A stretch of 64,000 nt of DNA from Microvirga flocculans ATCC BAA-817. GTDB lineage: Bacteria; Pseudomonadota; Alphaproteobacteria; Rhizobiales; Beijerinckiaceae. Numbering within the stretch: the stretch's first letter is position 1; each line of letters starts with the position of its first letter. The notes under the pieces were generated by a model that saw only the letters and a program-made list of their open reading frames with translations, ran no database searches and was not told the DNA's origin. A program made the position numbers and the translations under genes. The stretch lies in the NCBI RefSeq assembly GCF_000518665.1, contig NZ_JAEA01000010.1, forward strand, positions 124,001 to 188,000, written 5' to 3'. This document shows, one piece after another, positions 47,907 to 57,131 of this stretch.

Positions 47907-49628
47907 ATGGATCGGGTCACAACGGATGAGGTCGTCAGCGTCGCCGAGGGGTTGCTCGATCTTTTCGTCGCGCGCGGCGTCGAGTATATCTTCGGCAATG
48001 CCGGTACGGATTTTCCCCCGCTGATCGAGGCGATTGCCCGTGCACGGCATCTCGGCCGCCCGGTGCCGCAGCCTGTGGTCGTGCCGCATGAAAATGTCGC
48101 CATGGCGATGGCGCATGGCAATTACATGGTGACCGGACGTCTCCAGGCCGTCATGGTGCACGTGGGCCTCGGAACGGCGAATGCGCTCAACGGGATCTAC
48201 AACGCCGCACGCCTGAATATCCCGATTCTGCTCGCGGCCGGGCGGACGCCGGTGACTGAAAGCGGCGTGTTCGGAGGACGCAACAACTACATCAACTGGG
48301 CGCAGGAGATGTTCGACCAGGCGGGCATGCTGCGTGAGCTGGTGAAATGGGAGTACGAGCTGCGCCATCCCGCCCAACTCGAGATGGTGGTCGACCGCGC
48401 AATGGCCGTAGCCCAAAGTTCTCCGCCGGGACCGGTTTACCTTACGTTGCCGCGCGAGGTCCTTGCCGCCGGGCGCGCCAAGGCGCAGACGCCGGATTCT
48501 CCGGTGATGACGCCCGTGACCAAGCCGGAGCCCTGCGCAAAGGCCGTCGAGCGGCTGGCTGAGCTGATTGCGACGGCGAAGAGGCCGGTCATCGTCACGT
48601 CCGCAGCCGGGCATTCCGAGGATGTCTGGCCGGCTTTGGCGCAACTTGCCGAGCGCTTCGCCATTCCCGTGGTCCAGTACCGACCGCGCTATATGGCGCT
48701 GCCGACGGACCATCCGATGCATTGCGGCTACAATCCGACGCCTTTCGTGAAGCAGGCCGATCTCGTCATCGTGCTCGAAAGCGATGTGCCTTGGATTCCG
48801 GACGAAGTGGGGCCGATCACGGCGACTGTGGTCCAGGTCGGTCTCGATCCGCTGTTCCAGCGCTACCCCATGCGGAGTTTCGCGGCGGATATCGCCATCA
48901 TGTCCGACACGGCGACATTGCTCGAGCGCCTCATAGACGTTCTGCCGCACGAGGGAGATACGAGGCTCGTCGAGGCCCGTCGTCTGGAGATAGCCCATCA
49001 GCGCCGTTCTTCCGGAGTGGCCAGCCAGTTTCCGGAGGGACGAGCCCCCGCGCAGATGACACCGCGTTGGGTCACGGCCTGCATCAATGCCGCCAAGGAT
49101 GACGAGACGATCCTGATCAATGAATATCCCTTCGTCCTGGAGGAGTTGACCATCGATCGGCCGGGGACTTTCTTCGCCCACAGCCCCGCCGGCGGCCTCG
49201 GCTGGGCCATGGGCGCCGCGCTCGGCGCCAAGTTGGGACGCCCCTCGGCGACGGTGATCGCGGGCATCGGCGACGGTACGTATATGTTCGGCAATCCGAC
49301 GCCGACGCATATGGTCTCACGGGCTCTTGGACTTCCCGTTCTCTTCGTCATCTTCAACAATCGCCGCTGGGGCGCCGTGCATCGGGCGACCCTTTCCATG
49401 TACCCTCAAGGCTATGCCGCTCAGGAGGCGGAGCCGCCCTTCGCCACTCTGGAGCCGTCGCCCGATTTCGAGCAGATCGTGACGGCAAGCGGCGGTTACG
49501 GCGAGCGGGTGGACGATCCTGCCGAACTTCCGGCCGCCCTTCAGCGCGCGCTGCGCGCGGTGCGGGAAGAGGGACGACAGGCGGTTCTCAATGTGATCTG
49601 CGAGGCTGTCTATGCACGCACCAGCTGA
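47907..49628 (+). CDS. ThDP-dependent 2-oxo acid decarboxylase-like enzyme
   Basis: A 573-aa member of the acetolactate synthase/benzoylformate decarboxylase superfamily. The ThDP-activating Glu is at ~62 (VVPHENVAMAMAHG), and the Mg/ThDP motif GIGDGTYMFG ... FVIFNNRRWG lies near residues 450-485. FAD-site residues of biosynthetic AHAS are not evident. Followed by an aldehyde dehydrogenase whose start overlaps its end, it probably decarboxylates a 2-oxo acid to an aldehyde. Substrate unknown. Confidence 0.85.
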   Translation: MDRVTTDEVVSVAEGLLDLFVARGVEYIFGNAGTDFPPLIEAIARARHLGRPVPQPVVVPHENVAMAMAHGNYMVTGRLQAVMVHVGLGTANALNGIYNAARLNIPILLAAGRTPVTESGVFGGRNNYINWAQEMFDQAGMLRELVKWEYELRHPAQLEMVVDRAMAVAQSSPPGPVYLTLPREVLAAGRAKAQTPDSPVMTPVTKPEPCAKAVERLAELIATAKRPVIVTSAAGHSEDVWPALAQLAERFAIPVVQYRPRYMALPTDHPMHCGYNPTPFVKQADLVIVLESDVPWIPDEVGPITATVVQVGLDPLFQRYPMRSFAADIAIMSDTATLLERLIDVLPHEGDTRLVEARRLEIAHQRRSSGVASQFPEGRAPAQMTPRWVTACINAAKDDETILINEYPFVLEELTIDRPGTFFAHSPAGGLGWAMGAALGAKLGRPSATVIAGIGDGTYMFGNPTPTHMVSRALGLPVLFVIFNNRRWGAVHRATLSMYPQGYAAQEAEPPFATLEPSPDFEQIVTASGGYGERVDDPAELPAALQRALRAVREEGRQAVLNVICEAVYARTS

Positions 49629-51108
49629 ATCGACGCGCAAAACCTTCGATGCGGACGGCATCGCGCTGCCGACCGGCTCCTTCGTGAACGGGCAGCGGCG
49701 TGATGGCGATGGAGAAGCTCTCCTTGTCCATCGTCCTTCCGACGGCCGTCTGATCGCCAGCATGCCCGGTGCGCGCCAGGCCCTGATCGACGAGGCTGTA
49801 GCAGCGGCTGCGCTGGCTTTCAGAACGAGCGGCTGGCGCGAGGCGTCGCCGCGTCACCGTGGCGCGGTCATGCGCCGTTGGGCCGATCTGGTCGAGGCTC
49901 ATGGAGAAGAGCTGGCGCGGCTCGAAGCCGTCACCACGACGCGGGTGATCGCCGAAACGCGGGTCCGTGACGTCCCCGTCACGGCCGAGCTCCTGCGCTT
50001 CTATGGCGAATGCGCGGACAAATTCGATGGGGCCCTCTACCCGACGGCATCCTCCGTATGGAGCATCGGTGTTCCCGAGCCCTACGGCGTCGTAGGGGCG
50101 ATCTCGCCCTGGAACGTGCCCATGGTTCTTTCCACCGCGAAATTCGCCCCTGCCATCGCAGCCGGCAACGCGGTCGTTCTGAAACCGTCGGAGCTTACGC
50201 CCTTCACGGCGGTGCGGCTTGCGGAACTCGCAATCGAAGCGGGATTGCCTCCCGGACTCTTCAATGTCGTGGTCGGGACCGGGCCGGAGGCCGGCGAGCC
50301 GCTCGTACGGCACCCGGAGGTCGCCTGCGTGTCCTTCACCGGCTCGACCGTTACCGGACGCCGGATCATGGCCGCTGCGGCTGAAGCGGGTCCGAAACCG
50401 GTGACGCTGGAGCTCGGAGGAAAAAGTCCTCAGATCGTCTTTGCCGACGTGCCCGACCGGGAGCGGCTTGCCGACATGGTAGCGGCCGGGACATCCCGTA
50501 ACGGCGGTCAGCTCTGCTATTGCGGCAGCCGGCTGATCGTCCATGAATCCTTGGCGAACCAGCTGCTGGAGGATGTTGCCGCACGCCTGAAGCAGGCGAA
50601 AGCCGGAGCCACCTGGGACGAGCGGACCACGCTGGCTCCCATCGTCTCCTCCCGCCAGTTGGACCGGGTCGACGACATCGTGAGGCGCGGTGCCGCGGCC
50701 GGGGCCGAGATCAGGCTCGGCGGCACCCGCATCGAAACCCATGGCGGGGCGTTCTATGCGCCGACGATCGCCCTGGCCGGTCAGGACAATCCCTTGCAGC
50801 AGGAAGAGGTCTTCGGCCCCGTCCTGTCCGTGCAGACCTTCCGCGAGCCGGAAGAAGCCTTCAGCCTCGCGGCTCACGATACCTATGGGCTGGCGGCCGG
50901 CATCCACACACAGAACATCACCAGGGCTCTGGATGCGGCACGGCGCATCGAGGCTGGCATGGTCTGGATCAACACCTATGGACGCTCGACCGACATCGGA
51001 ACGCCATTCGGCGGCTTCAAACGCTCGGGCTTCGGCAAGGATTTCGGGGCTGCGGCGTACCTCAAATACACACGGTTGAAGAATGTGTGGATTGATATGA
51101 CCATATAG
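49612..51108 (+). CDS. Aldehyde dehydrogenase (NAD(P)-dependent)
   Basis: A 498-aa ALDH-superfamily protein with PWNVP (Asn168), KPSELTPFTA, SFTGSTVTGRRI, the general base Glu267 in TLELGGKSP and the nucleophile Cys302 in NGGQLCYCG. It overlaps the ThDP gene by 17 bp, so the two steps are probably coupled: decarboxylation to an aldehyde, then oxidation to a carboxylate. Confidence 0.92.
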   Translation: MHAPAESTRKTFDADGIALPTGSFVNGQRRDGDGEALLVHRPSDGRLIASMPGARQALIDEAVAAAALAFRTSGWREASPRHRGAVMRRWADLVEAHGEELARLEAVTTTRVIAETRVRDVPVTAELLRFYGECADKFDGALYPTASSVWSIGVPEPYGVVGAISPWNVPMVLSTAKFAPAIAAGNAVVLKPSELTPFTAVRLAELAIEAGLPPGLFNVVVGTGPEAGEPLVRHPEVACVSFTGSTVTGRRIMAAAAEAGPKPVTLELGGKSPQIVFADVPDRERLADMVAAGTSRNGGQLCYCGSRLIVHESLANQLLEDVAARLKQAKAGATWDERTTLAPIVSSRQLDRVDDIVRRGAAAGAEIRLGGTRIETHGGAFYAPTIALAGQDNPLQQEEVFGPVLSVQTFREPEEAFSLAAHDTYGLAAGIHTQNITRALDAARRIEAGMVWINTYGRSTDIGTPFGGFKRSGFGKDFGAAAYLKYTRLKNVWIDMTI

Positions 51109-51134
51109 CGGCCAACAATGGGCGGAGTGCGACC

Positions 51135-51575
51135 ATGCTACAACGAGCAAATCTCTGGGCCGGCGGCGTTCTGATCTTCATAGGCGCAGCGGGCATCCTG
51201 ATCGGAAGAACCCTTCCGCAAGGAACGCTCACCCGCATGGGGGCGGGCTTCATGCCCTTCTGGCTTGCGGTCATCGTCCTGATCTTCGGGTGCATCGTCC
51301 TTCTGGAAGCGGTCTGGAACGACGAGCGGGTTTCTATCCCTCTGCACGATCTCCGGCCTGCCTTCTTCGTGACCCTGGCCATCGTCGCGTTCGCCATCCT
51401 GATCGAGACGGCAGGCTTCCTGATCAGCGCCTTTCTCGTGTCGATGACGGCGACATTGGCGAGTCCCGGGCTCACGTGGCGGCGCAATCTCGTCCAGTCA
51501 GTCCTCATTGCCCTGGGCAGCGCTGTCCTGTTCCTGGGCGTGCTGCAGATCAACCTTCCCCTGTTCCCGCGCTGA
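51135..51575 (+). CDS. tctB: Tripartite tricarboxylate transporter small membrane subunit TctB
   Basis: A 146-aa protein with four membrane helices (about residues 8-24, 38-58, 77-100 and 117-138), matching TctB. It works with TctA and the periplasmic binder TctC to take up carboxylates with a proton or sodium gradient. It lies 9 bp upstream of tctA. Confidence 0.88.
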   Translation: MLQRANLWAGGVLIFIGAAGILIGRTLPQGTLTRMGAGFMPFWLAVIVLIFGCIVLLEAVWNDERVSIPLHDLRPAFFVTLAIVAFAILIETAGFLISAFLVSMTATLASPGLTWRRNLVQSVLIALGSAVLFLGVLQINLPLFPR

Positions 51576-51584
51576 GAGGTCCGC

Positions 51585-53078
51585 ATGTCTTTCTTCGATG
51601 GCCTTCTCGTCGCGATGGAACCGGGAAACCTCCTGGCCTGTTTCGTCGGCGCGCTCGTCGGGACTTTCGTCGGCGTTCTGCCAGGCCTCGGCCCGGTCGC
51701 AACCATCGCCATGCTCCTCCCGATCACCTATCACCTGAGCCCCGCTGCGGCGATCGTGATGCTGTCCGGCATCTATTACGGGGCGCAGTACGGAGGCTCC
51801 ATCACCGCCATTCTCGTCAACATCCCCGGCGAGACATCGACGGTCGTGACCTGTCTCGACGGCTATCGCATGGCCCAGAAGGGAAAGGCGGGAATAGCCT
51901 TGTCGATTGCGGCCATCGGTTCGTTCGTCGCGGGTCTTTTCGCAACCGGCGTCATTGCCTTCGTCTCGGTGCCGCTGGCGGATTTCGCGCAGCAGTTCGG
52001 GCCTGCCGAATATTTCGCCTTGATGTCTCTGGGACTGGTCGGGGCCGTGGTGCTCGCCCGGGGCTCGATCATCAAGGCGCTGGCCATGATCGCCGTCGGC
52101 CTGCTTCTTGGGCTGGTCGGGACCGACGTCAATTCCGGGCTTCAGCGCCTCACGTTCAATCTCCCGCAACTGGCGGACGGACTGAGCTTTGCGGCCATTG
52201 CCATGGGTGTCTTCGGGATCGGCGAAATCTTCTCGACCCTGGGCCAGAAGAGAAGCGGTGCGCAGGTGGTGGCTCCCATCGAGCGCTTGTGGCCCAACAG
52301 GGAAGACCTCGCCGCGTCGGCAGCCCCCATCGCGCGCGGCTCGATCGTCGGATCTCTGCTGGGCGTTCTGCCCGGAGGTGGAGCGATCCTCAGCTCGTTC
52401 GCCTCATACGCTCTCGAGAAGAAGCTCTCGCGCCATCCGGAGAGGTTCGGCCAGGGCGCGATCGAAGGCGTGGCGGGACCGGAATCCGCCAATAATGCAG
52501 GGGCGCAGACCTCCTTCATCCCGATGCTCACTCTTGGCATTCCTTCCAATCCCGTGATGGCGCTGATCGCAGGCGGCCTGATGCTTCACGGCATTACGCC
52601 TGGGCCGCAGATCCTTGCCGAACAGTCGCTTCTGTTCTGGACCGTGATCGCGAGCATGCTGATCGGCAACCTGCTTCTCGTCATCATCAATATTCCCTTC
52701 GTCGGATTGTGGACCAAGCTGTTCAAGCTGCCCTACGAGATCCTGTTTCCCTGCATCGTCGTGATCTGCTGCGTTGGAACCTACAGCGTCAACAAGATGC
52801 CCTTCGATGTTCTCGTTCTTGGTCTGTTCGGTGTGATCGGCTATGGCCTGGTCAAACTGAATTTCGAGGTCGGCCCGATGCTGCTGGGTCTGGTTCTCGG
52901 CCCGATGCTCGAGGAGAATTTCCGTCGGGCCATGCTTCTGGCTCGCGGCGATCCGATTAACATCATCACACGCCCGATCTCGGCGATTCTGCTTGCCACC
53001 GCTTTGATCTTGCTCTGCGTGATCTTACTGCCCAATTTAAGGCGCACCCGCGAAACGGTGTTTCAAGAAGAGGCGTAA
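51585..53078 (+). CDS. tctA: Tripartite tricarboxylate transporter large membrane subunit TctA
   Basis: A 497-aa permease with about eleven helices. TctA signatures are [21 protein letters not shown] near the N-terminus, [14 protein letters not shown], and the second-half mirror [21 protein letters not shown] and [21 protein letters not shown]. Substrate is set by the TctC partner, encoded at 57.1 kb. Confidence 0.94.
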   Translation: MSFFDGLLVAMEPGNLLACFVGALVGTFVGVLPGLGPVATIAMLLPITYHLSPAAAIVMLSGIYYGAQYGGSITAILVNIPGETSTVVTCLDGYRMAQKGKAGIALSIAAIGSFVAGLFATGVIAFVSVPLADFAQQFGPAEYFALMSLGLVGAVVLARGSIIKALAMIAVGLLLGLVGTDVNSGLQRLTFNLPQLADGLSFAAIAMGVFGIGEIFSTLGQKRSGAQVVAPIERLWPNREDLAASAAPIARGSIVGSLLGVLPGGGAILSSFASYALEKKLSRHPERFGQGAIEGVAGPESANNAGAQTSFIPMLTLGIPSNPVMALIAGGLMLHGITPGPQILAEQSLLFWTVIASMLIGNLLLVIINIPFVGLWTKLFKLPYEILFPCIVVICCVGTYSVNKMPFDVLVLGLFGVIGYGLVKLNFEVGPMLLGLVLGPMLEENFRRAMLLARGDPINIITRPISAILLATALILLCVILLPNLRRTRETVFQEEA

Positions 53079-53088
53079 GAGTAATCCC

Positions 53089-53949
53089 ATGGGACGTAGA
53101 GCACACAGCAAGGGCATCGAGCAGGAGACCGCCGGAGGTGTCGGCCTGGAGGCACAGCCTGACTTCGTTGCAGGCTTTGCCCGCGGCCTCAAGGTGATCC
53201 GCGCTTTCGGTGAGAACTCGCATATGCTGACCCTGTCCCAGGTCGCCGAACGCTCGGGGCTGACGGCGGCCGGCGCCCGGCGGCTTCTGCTGACCCTCGT
53301 GACTCTTGGCTATGCCGGAACAAAGGACCGGTTCTACTTTCTCACGCCCCGGATCCTGTCTCTGGGCTATTCCTACCTCACCTCGCTTCCGCTCTATCAC
53401 TTCGCCCAACCCATCCTGGAGGAGCTGGTGGAGAAGACGGGAGAGACCTGTGCGGTCGGTGTCCTCGACGATGTCGACGTGGTCTATGTCCTGCGCATTC
53501 CCGTCCGGCGCATCGCGTCGGGCGATTTCGGCATCGGCACGAGGCGACCGGCCCATGCGACCTCTATGGGGCGCATTCTTCTGGGACACCTGAACGAGCG
53601 CGAGCTTGCCGATTATTTCGAGCGCGCGGATCTGCGAGCCTATACGGGGACGACCGTCACCGATCCGAAGTTGCTGCGCCAACGGATCAAGGAGGATCGG
53701 GAGCAGGGCTATTCCTGGATTACGGGAGAAATGGCCGAACATGTGAGCGGCTTGTCGGTGCCCATCATCGGCGAGGATAGCCGCGTCAACTCCGCCATCA
53801 ACATCAGCTTCAATCGTCCGAAGATATCCAGCAACGAGGTTCTGCGCGAGTACCTTCCGCCCCTTCGGGATGCCGCCGATCAAATCCACCGATCTCTTAT
53901 GCTGCGCGACCGCAGCATGGCCGACCGTCCAACGCGTCTTAAAGGTTAG
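53089..53949 (+). CDS. IclR-family regulator (PcaR/PobR-like)
   Basis: A 286-aa regulator with an N-terminal winged helix-turn-helix (about residues 22-85: LTLSQVAERSGLTAAGARRLL, then FYFLTPRILSLGYSYL) and a C-terminal effector domain (about 95-270). The segment after the HTH is closest to regulators of the beta-ketoadipate/aromatic pathways. It is the best candidate to bind the TTC-N7-GAA boxes at 44.0 and 57.0 kb. It sits inside the cluster in the same direction, 10 bp after tctA. Confidence 0.9.
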   Translation: MGRRAHSKGIEQETAGGVGLEAQPDFVAGFARGLKVIRAFGENSHMLTLSQVAERSGLTAAGARRLLLTLVTLGYAGTKDRFYFLTPRILSLGYSYLTSLPLYHFAQPILEELVEKTGETCAVGVLDDVDVVYVLRIPVRRIASGDFGIGTRRPAHATSMGRILLGHLNERELADYFERADLRAYTGTTVTDPKLLRQRIKEDREQGYSWITGEMAEHVSGLSVPIIGEDSRVNSAINISFNRPKISSNEVLREYLPPLRDAADQIHRSLMLRDRSMADRPTRLKG

Positions 53950-53955
53950 AAAGCC

Positions 53956-54738
53956 ATGAGAACAGATTTTGCGACTCTCTATCTGGAGAAGCGGGACGGG
54001 GCAGGCTGGATCACGTTCAATCGACCCAAGCGGCTGAATGCACTCGATTTCGCCAGCAAATGGGACCTTCAGGCGGCTCTTGCACTCTGCGTCAACGACG
54101 ATGCGATCAAGGTCATCGCCTTTCGCGGTGAGGGGCGGGCCTTCTGCGCGGGGATCGATCTGACGGATCTGTCCGCAGGCTTGATCGACGAGCGCAATTT
54201 CCGCCTGTGGGAGGAATGCCTTCGGATGATCGAAACGTCCGACAAGATCGCGATTGCCTGCATGCATGGCCACGCGCTCGGCAGCGGCGTTCAGCTCGCC
54301 CTTTCCTGCGACCTTCGGGTCGCCACGCGCGGTGCCAAGATCGGCGTGCCAGCCGGCAAGGAGGGGCTCGTTCCCGGACTTTCCGTCATGCGCCTCGCCC
54401 GTTTCGTCGGTCTCGGACGCGCTAAGGAAATCGTCATGTGGGGCGAGTTCATGGACGGCGAGGAGGCAGCACGCATCGGCCTCGTCAACAGGGTGGTTGA
54501 CGATGAGACGAAGGACGAGGATTTCGAGAAGGTCGTGGCGCGCACGGTCGCTGTCGCGACGGATGGGGTGCGGCTCACCAAGCGGGCGATGAACGAAATC
54601 GCCTACGGGGATTTCGCGGAAGCCTATGACATCTATCTGCAATGCCAGCGCCTGGGTCTGCAATCCGGCGACTTCGCCAAGGCCATGGCCGCTTGGCGCG
54701 ACCGCGCGGCTGCCCCAAGGAGCGAGAACGCCGCATGA
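53956..54738 (+). CDS. Enoyl-CoA hydratase/isomerase homologue
   Basis: A 260-aa crotonase-fold protein. The oxyanion loops GRAFCAGIDLTDLS and GHALGSGVQLALSCD are clear. Compared with rat crotonase, the first catalytic Glu (144) falls on Ala in VPAGKEGL, while the second (Glu164) is kept in RAKEIVMWG. One-Glu crotonases can be isomerases, hydrolases or other enzymes, so plain hydratase activity is uncertain. It overlaps the next synthetase start by 4 bp. Confidence 0.85.
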   Translation: MRTDFATLYLEKRDGAGWITFNRPKRLNALDFASKWDLQAALALCVNDDAIKVIAFRGEGRAFCAGIDLTDLSAGLIDERNFRLWEECLRMIETSDKIAIACMHGHALGSGVQLALSCDLRVATRGAKIGVPAGKEGLVPGLSVMRLARFVGLGRAKEIVMWGEFMDGEEAARIGLVNRVVDDETKDEDFEKVVARTVAVATDGVRLTKRAMNEIAYGDFAEAYDIYLQCQRLGLQSGDFAKAMAAWRDRAAAPRSENAA

Positions 54739-56834
54739 GCGTCCCGGCATCTCAAGGGAGTGACTGGAAAACGGCCCTGCATGCCCCGCGCGCTGTCGCC
54801 GTGATCGGGGCCTCCTCGAACCCGCAGAAGATCGGCGGGCGGACTTTGGCCAATCTCCGCGAAGGAGGATTCGAGGGGCAGGTCTATCCCGTCAATCCCG
54901 CAGGGGGCGAGATGGCAGGGTGGCAGGCTTACCCGAGCCTCACGGATGTGCCTGTGCCGCCGGACATGGCGATCATCGCAGTGCCTGGAGCCGAGGCCGT
55001 CGAGGCCGCGATCCGCGATTGTGCCGCAGCGTCCGTGAAGACCTGCGTCGTGTTCTCTGCCGGGTTCCGGGAAAGCGGTGAGCAAGGCCATGCGCATGAA
55101 GCACGCCTCGTCCGGGAGGCGCGATCCCTCGGCTTGAGGATCCTGGGGCCGAACTCCCAGGGCAGCCTTTGCGCACGCTCAGGATTGGTCGCGAGCTTCG
55201 CGACGACCTTTCAGGAATACGCCATCGAGGACGGTCCGGTCGCGATCATCAGCCAGAGCGGCGCCATGAGCTCGGTCATCTATGGACTCCTGCGGGAAAA
55301 GGGAATCGGCGTCCGCTACGTTCACGCAACGGGAAACGAGTCCGATATCTCGTCCGCCGATCTTTTGGATGTCGTCGCGGATGATCCGGATATTTCTGCC
55401 GTCCTGCTTTACCTTGAAAGCATTTCCGATCCGGAAAAGCTGGCCGCTGCGGCTCGCAAGGCCCGCGCCGCCGGCCAGCTGATCCTGTGCGTCAAGGCGG
55501 GCGCGAGCGCATCGGGCCAGAAGGCCGCTCAATCCCATACGGGCGCGCTCGCGTCCGATGACAAGGTCGTGGACGCGTTTCTTTCGCGTGTCGGCATCTG
55601 CCGTGTCGACAATCTGCGTGGCCTTGTCGATATCGTTCCACTGGCTCTGCAGCGGAGAGAGGCTGGGGTGGGCGGCCTCGTCCTCGTCAGCAATTCAGGG
55701 GCCGCCTGTGTTCTCGGGGCCGACCTGTGCGAACGCCTGAATGTTCCTCTGGCTCGGCTGTCGGAAGCCACGAAACAGACTCTCGATCGCATTGTCCCGC
55801 CGAACGGTAACACGGACAATCCCATCGACGTGACGCCCGCTCTTCTGACGGATCCGACCATGCTGGAGCGCATTCTCGGCTCTGTCGCTGCGGATCCTGC
55901 AGTCGACTCGATCCTGTTGAACCTTCCCGGCTCCGTGCGCGGGTACGACTTCCCCCGTTTTTCCCGCGACATCGAGCGCTTCAGGGCGCAATCGGGAGCT
56001 TTGACTCTGGTCGTCACTCCCACCAGTGGAGCGCGGGTCGAGATGGCCTCCTCCGGTGCAGCCGTGTTCGAGCATGACAGCGATGCGCTCCAGGCATTGT
56101 CGGTGCTCCGTCGCGCCCAGCGGCTGCCCTCGTCGCCGGCCCAACAGGTGGAGTTGGAAGCGCCGAAGCTGTCCGGATCCGGTTTCCTCGACGAGGCTGA
56201 AAGCCTGAAAATTCTCGAACGGATCGGCATTCCAACGGTCGCTCATCGCCTGTGCAGCTCTGTGGAAGAGGCTCGCTCGGCATGGGAGATATGGGGCGGG
56301 GCCGTGGTTGTGAAGGGGTGTTCCTCCCGCTTCCCGCACAAGTCCGAATACGGTCTCGTCGAGCTCGGGTGCCGCGACGCAGGCGCAGTCTCCGCGGCCT
56401 TCGAGCGGATCACGGCGCAGATGAAAGCCCATGGCGAGCATGATCCCCGGGCGATCGTGGCAACCTTCAGCAGGATGCGCGCCGAGGCTTTCGTCGGAGC
56501 GCGCTGGGACGATGCCTTCGGGGCCGTCGTGGTTGTCGGTGAGGGCGGGAAATATACGGAAGCGCGCCAGGATGTGGTGACGCTCTCCTGGCCCTTCGGG
56601 CAGGATGAAGTCCTTAATGCACTCAAAGGATTGCGTGTCGCCAGCATTTGGGCCGGTGTCAGAGGCGAGCCTGCCCTGGATCTTGCGCCTCTAGCGGAGA
56701 TTGCGGTTCGCATCGGCTCCCTTGTGGATCGCATGCAGGGCGCAATCGTGAGCATCGATGCGAATCCGGTGGGCTTGGGTGCGCCTGGAGAAGCCTGCAT
56801 CGTTCTGGATGCCCTCGTGGAAGTCGCAGGATGA
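54735..56834 (+). CDS. NDP-forming acyl-CoA synthetase (second paralogue)
   Basis: A 699-aa protein with the same layout as the enzyme at 45.8 kb: CoA-binding VAVIGASSNPQKIGG, SQSGAMSSVIYG, HATGNESDI, phosphohistidine loop QSHTGALASDD (His268) and ATP-grasp end with VVKGCSSRFPHKSEYGLV. Two diverged copies in one cluster suggest two different acids are activated. The ATG at 54735 overlaps the previous stop. Confidence 0.9.
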   Translation: MSVPASQGSDWKTALHAPRAVAVIGASSNPQKIGGRTLANLREGGFEGQVYPVNPAGGEMAGWQAYPSLTDVPVPPDMAIIAVPGAEAVEAAIRDCAAASVKTCVVFSAGFRESGEQGHAHEARLVREARSLGLRILGPNSQGSLCARSGLVASFATTFQEYAIEDGPVAIISQSGAMSSVIYGLLREKGIGVRYVHATGNESDISSADLLDVVADDPDISAVLLYLESISDPEKLAAAARKARAAGQLILCVKAGASASGQKAAQSHTGALASDDKVVDAFLSRVGICRVDNLRGLVDIVPLALQRREAGVGGLVLVSNSGAACVLGADLCERLNVPLARLSEATKQTLDRIVPPNGNTDNPIDVTPALLTDPTMLERILGSVAADPAVDSILLNLPGSVRGYDFPRFSRDIERFRAQSGALTLVVTPTSGARVEMASSGAAVFEHDSDALQALSVLRRAQRLPSSPAQQVELEAPKLSGSGFLDEAESLKILERIGIPTVAHRLCSSVEEARSAWEIWGGAVVVKGCSSRFPHKSEYGLVELGCRDAGAVSAAFERITAQMKAHGEHDPRAIVATFSRMRAEAFVGARWDDAFGAVVVVGEGGKYTEARQDVVTLSWPFGQDEVLNALKGLRVASIWAGVRGEPALDLAPLAEIAVRIGSLVDRMQGAIVSIDANPVGLGAPGEACIVLDALVEVAG

Positions 56835-57026
56835 TGAGCGCAGAGCGAAACGCCGGCTTCGGAACGCATAGGACGGGATCGCAAACAGCGGCCGGACCAA
56901 GCGGTCTGATAGCGTTTCGGTTGCAGGTTTCGTCTTCAAGGCGCCGGATGCAGGCGCAAAGAGCCGCAATATCCGCGTGTGAAGGCAAGTATAGCTTGAC
57001 GGTGAATTTAAGTTCTTCATAATCAG

Positions 57027-57039
57027 TTCTAATAGCGAA
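57027..57039. promoter_or_regulatory. Operator box 3, TTC-N7-GAA
   Basis: TTCTAATAGCGAA upstream of tctC. The first half is identical to box 1 (TTCTAATA). Its centre is 19 bp from box 4, matching the spacing of boxes 1 and 2. Confidence 0.55.
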
Positions 57040-57045
57040 AAGAAT

Positions 57046-57058
57046 TTCGCAATAAGAA
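57046..57058. promoter_or_regulatory. Operator box 4, TTC-N7-GAA
   Basis: TTCGCAATAAGAA, 74 bp before the tctC ATG. With box 3 it forms a tandem pair like that at 44.0 kb. Confidence 0.55.
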
Positions 57059-57131
57059 AAAAGAGCGGAACTGATCTTTTGGAGTGATCGGTTTGAACGT
57101 CACCGATCAGCGCCAGCGAGGGAGAGGTGAT

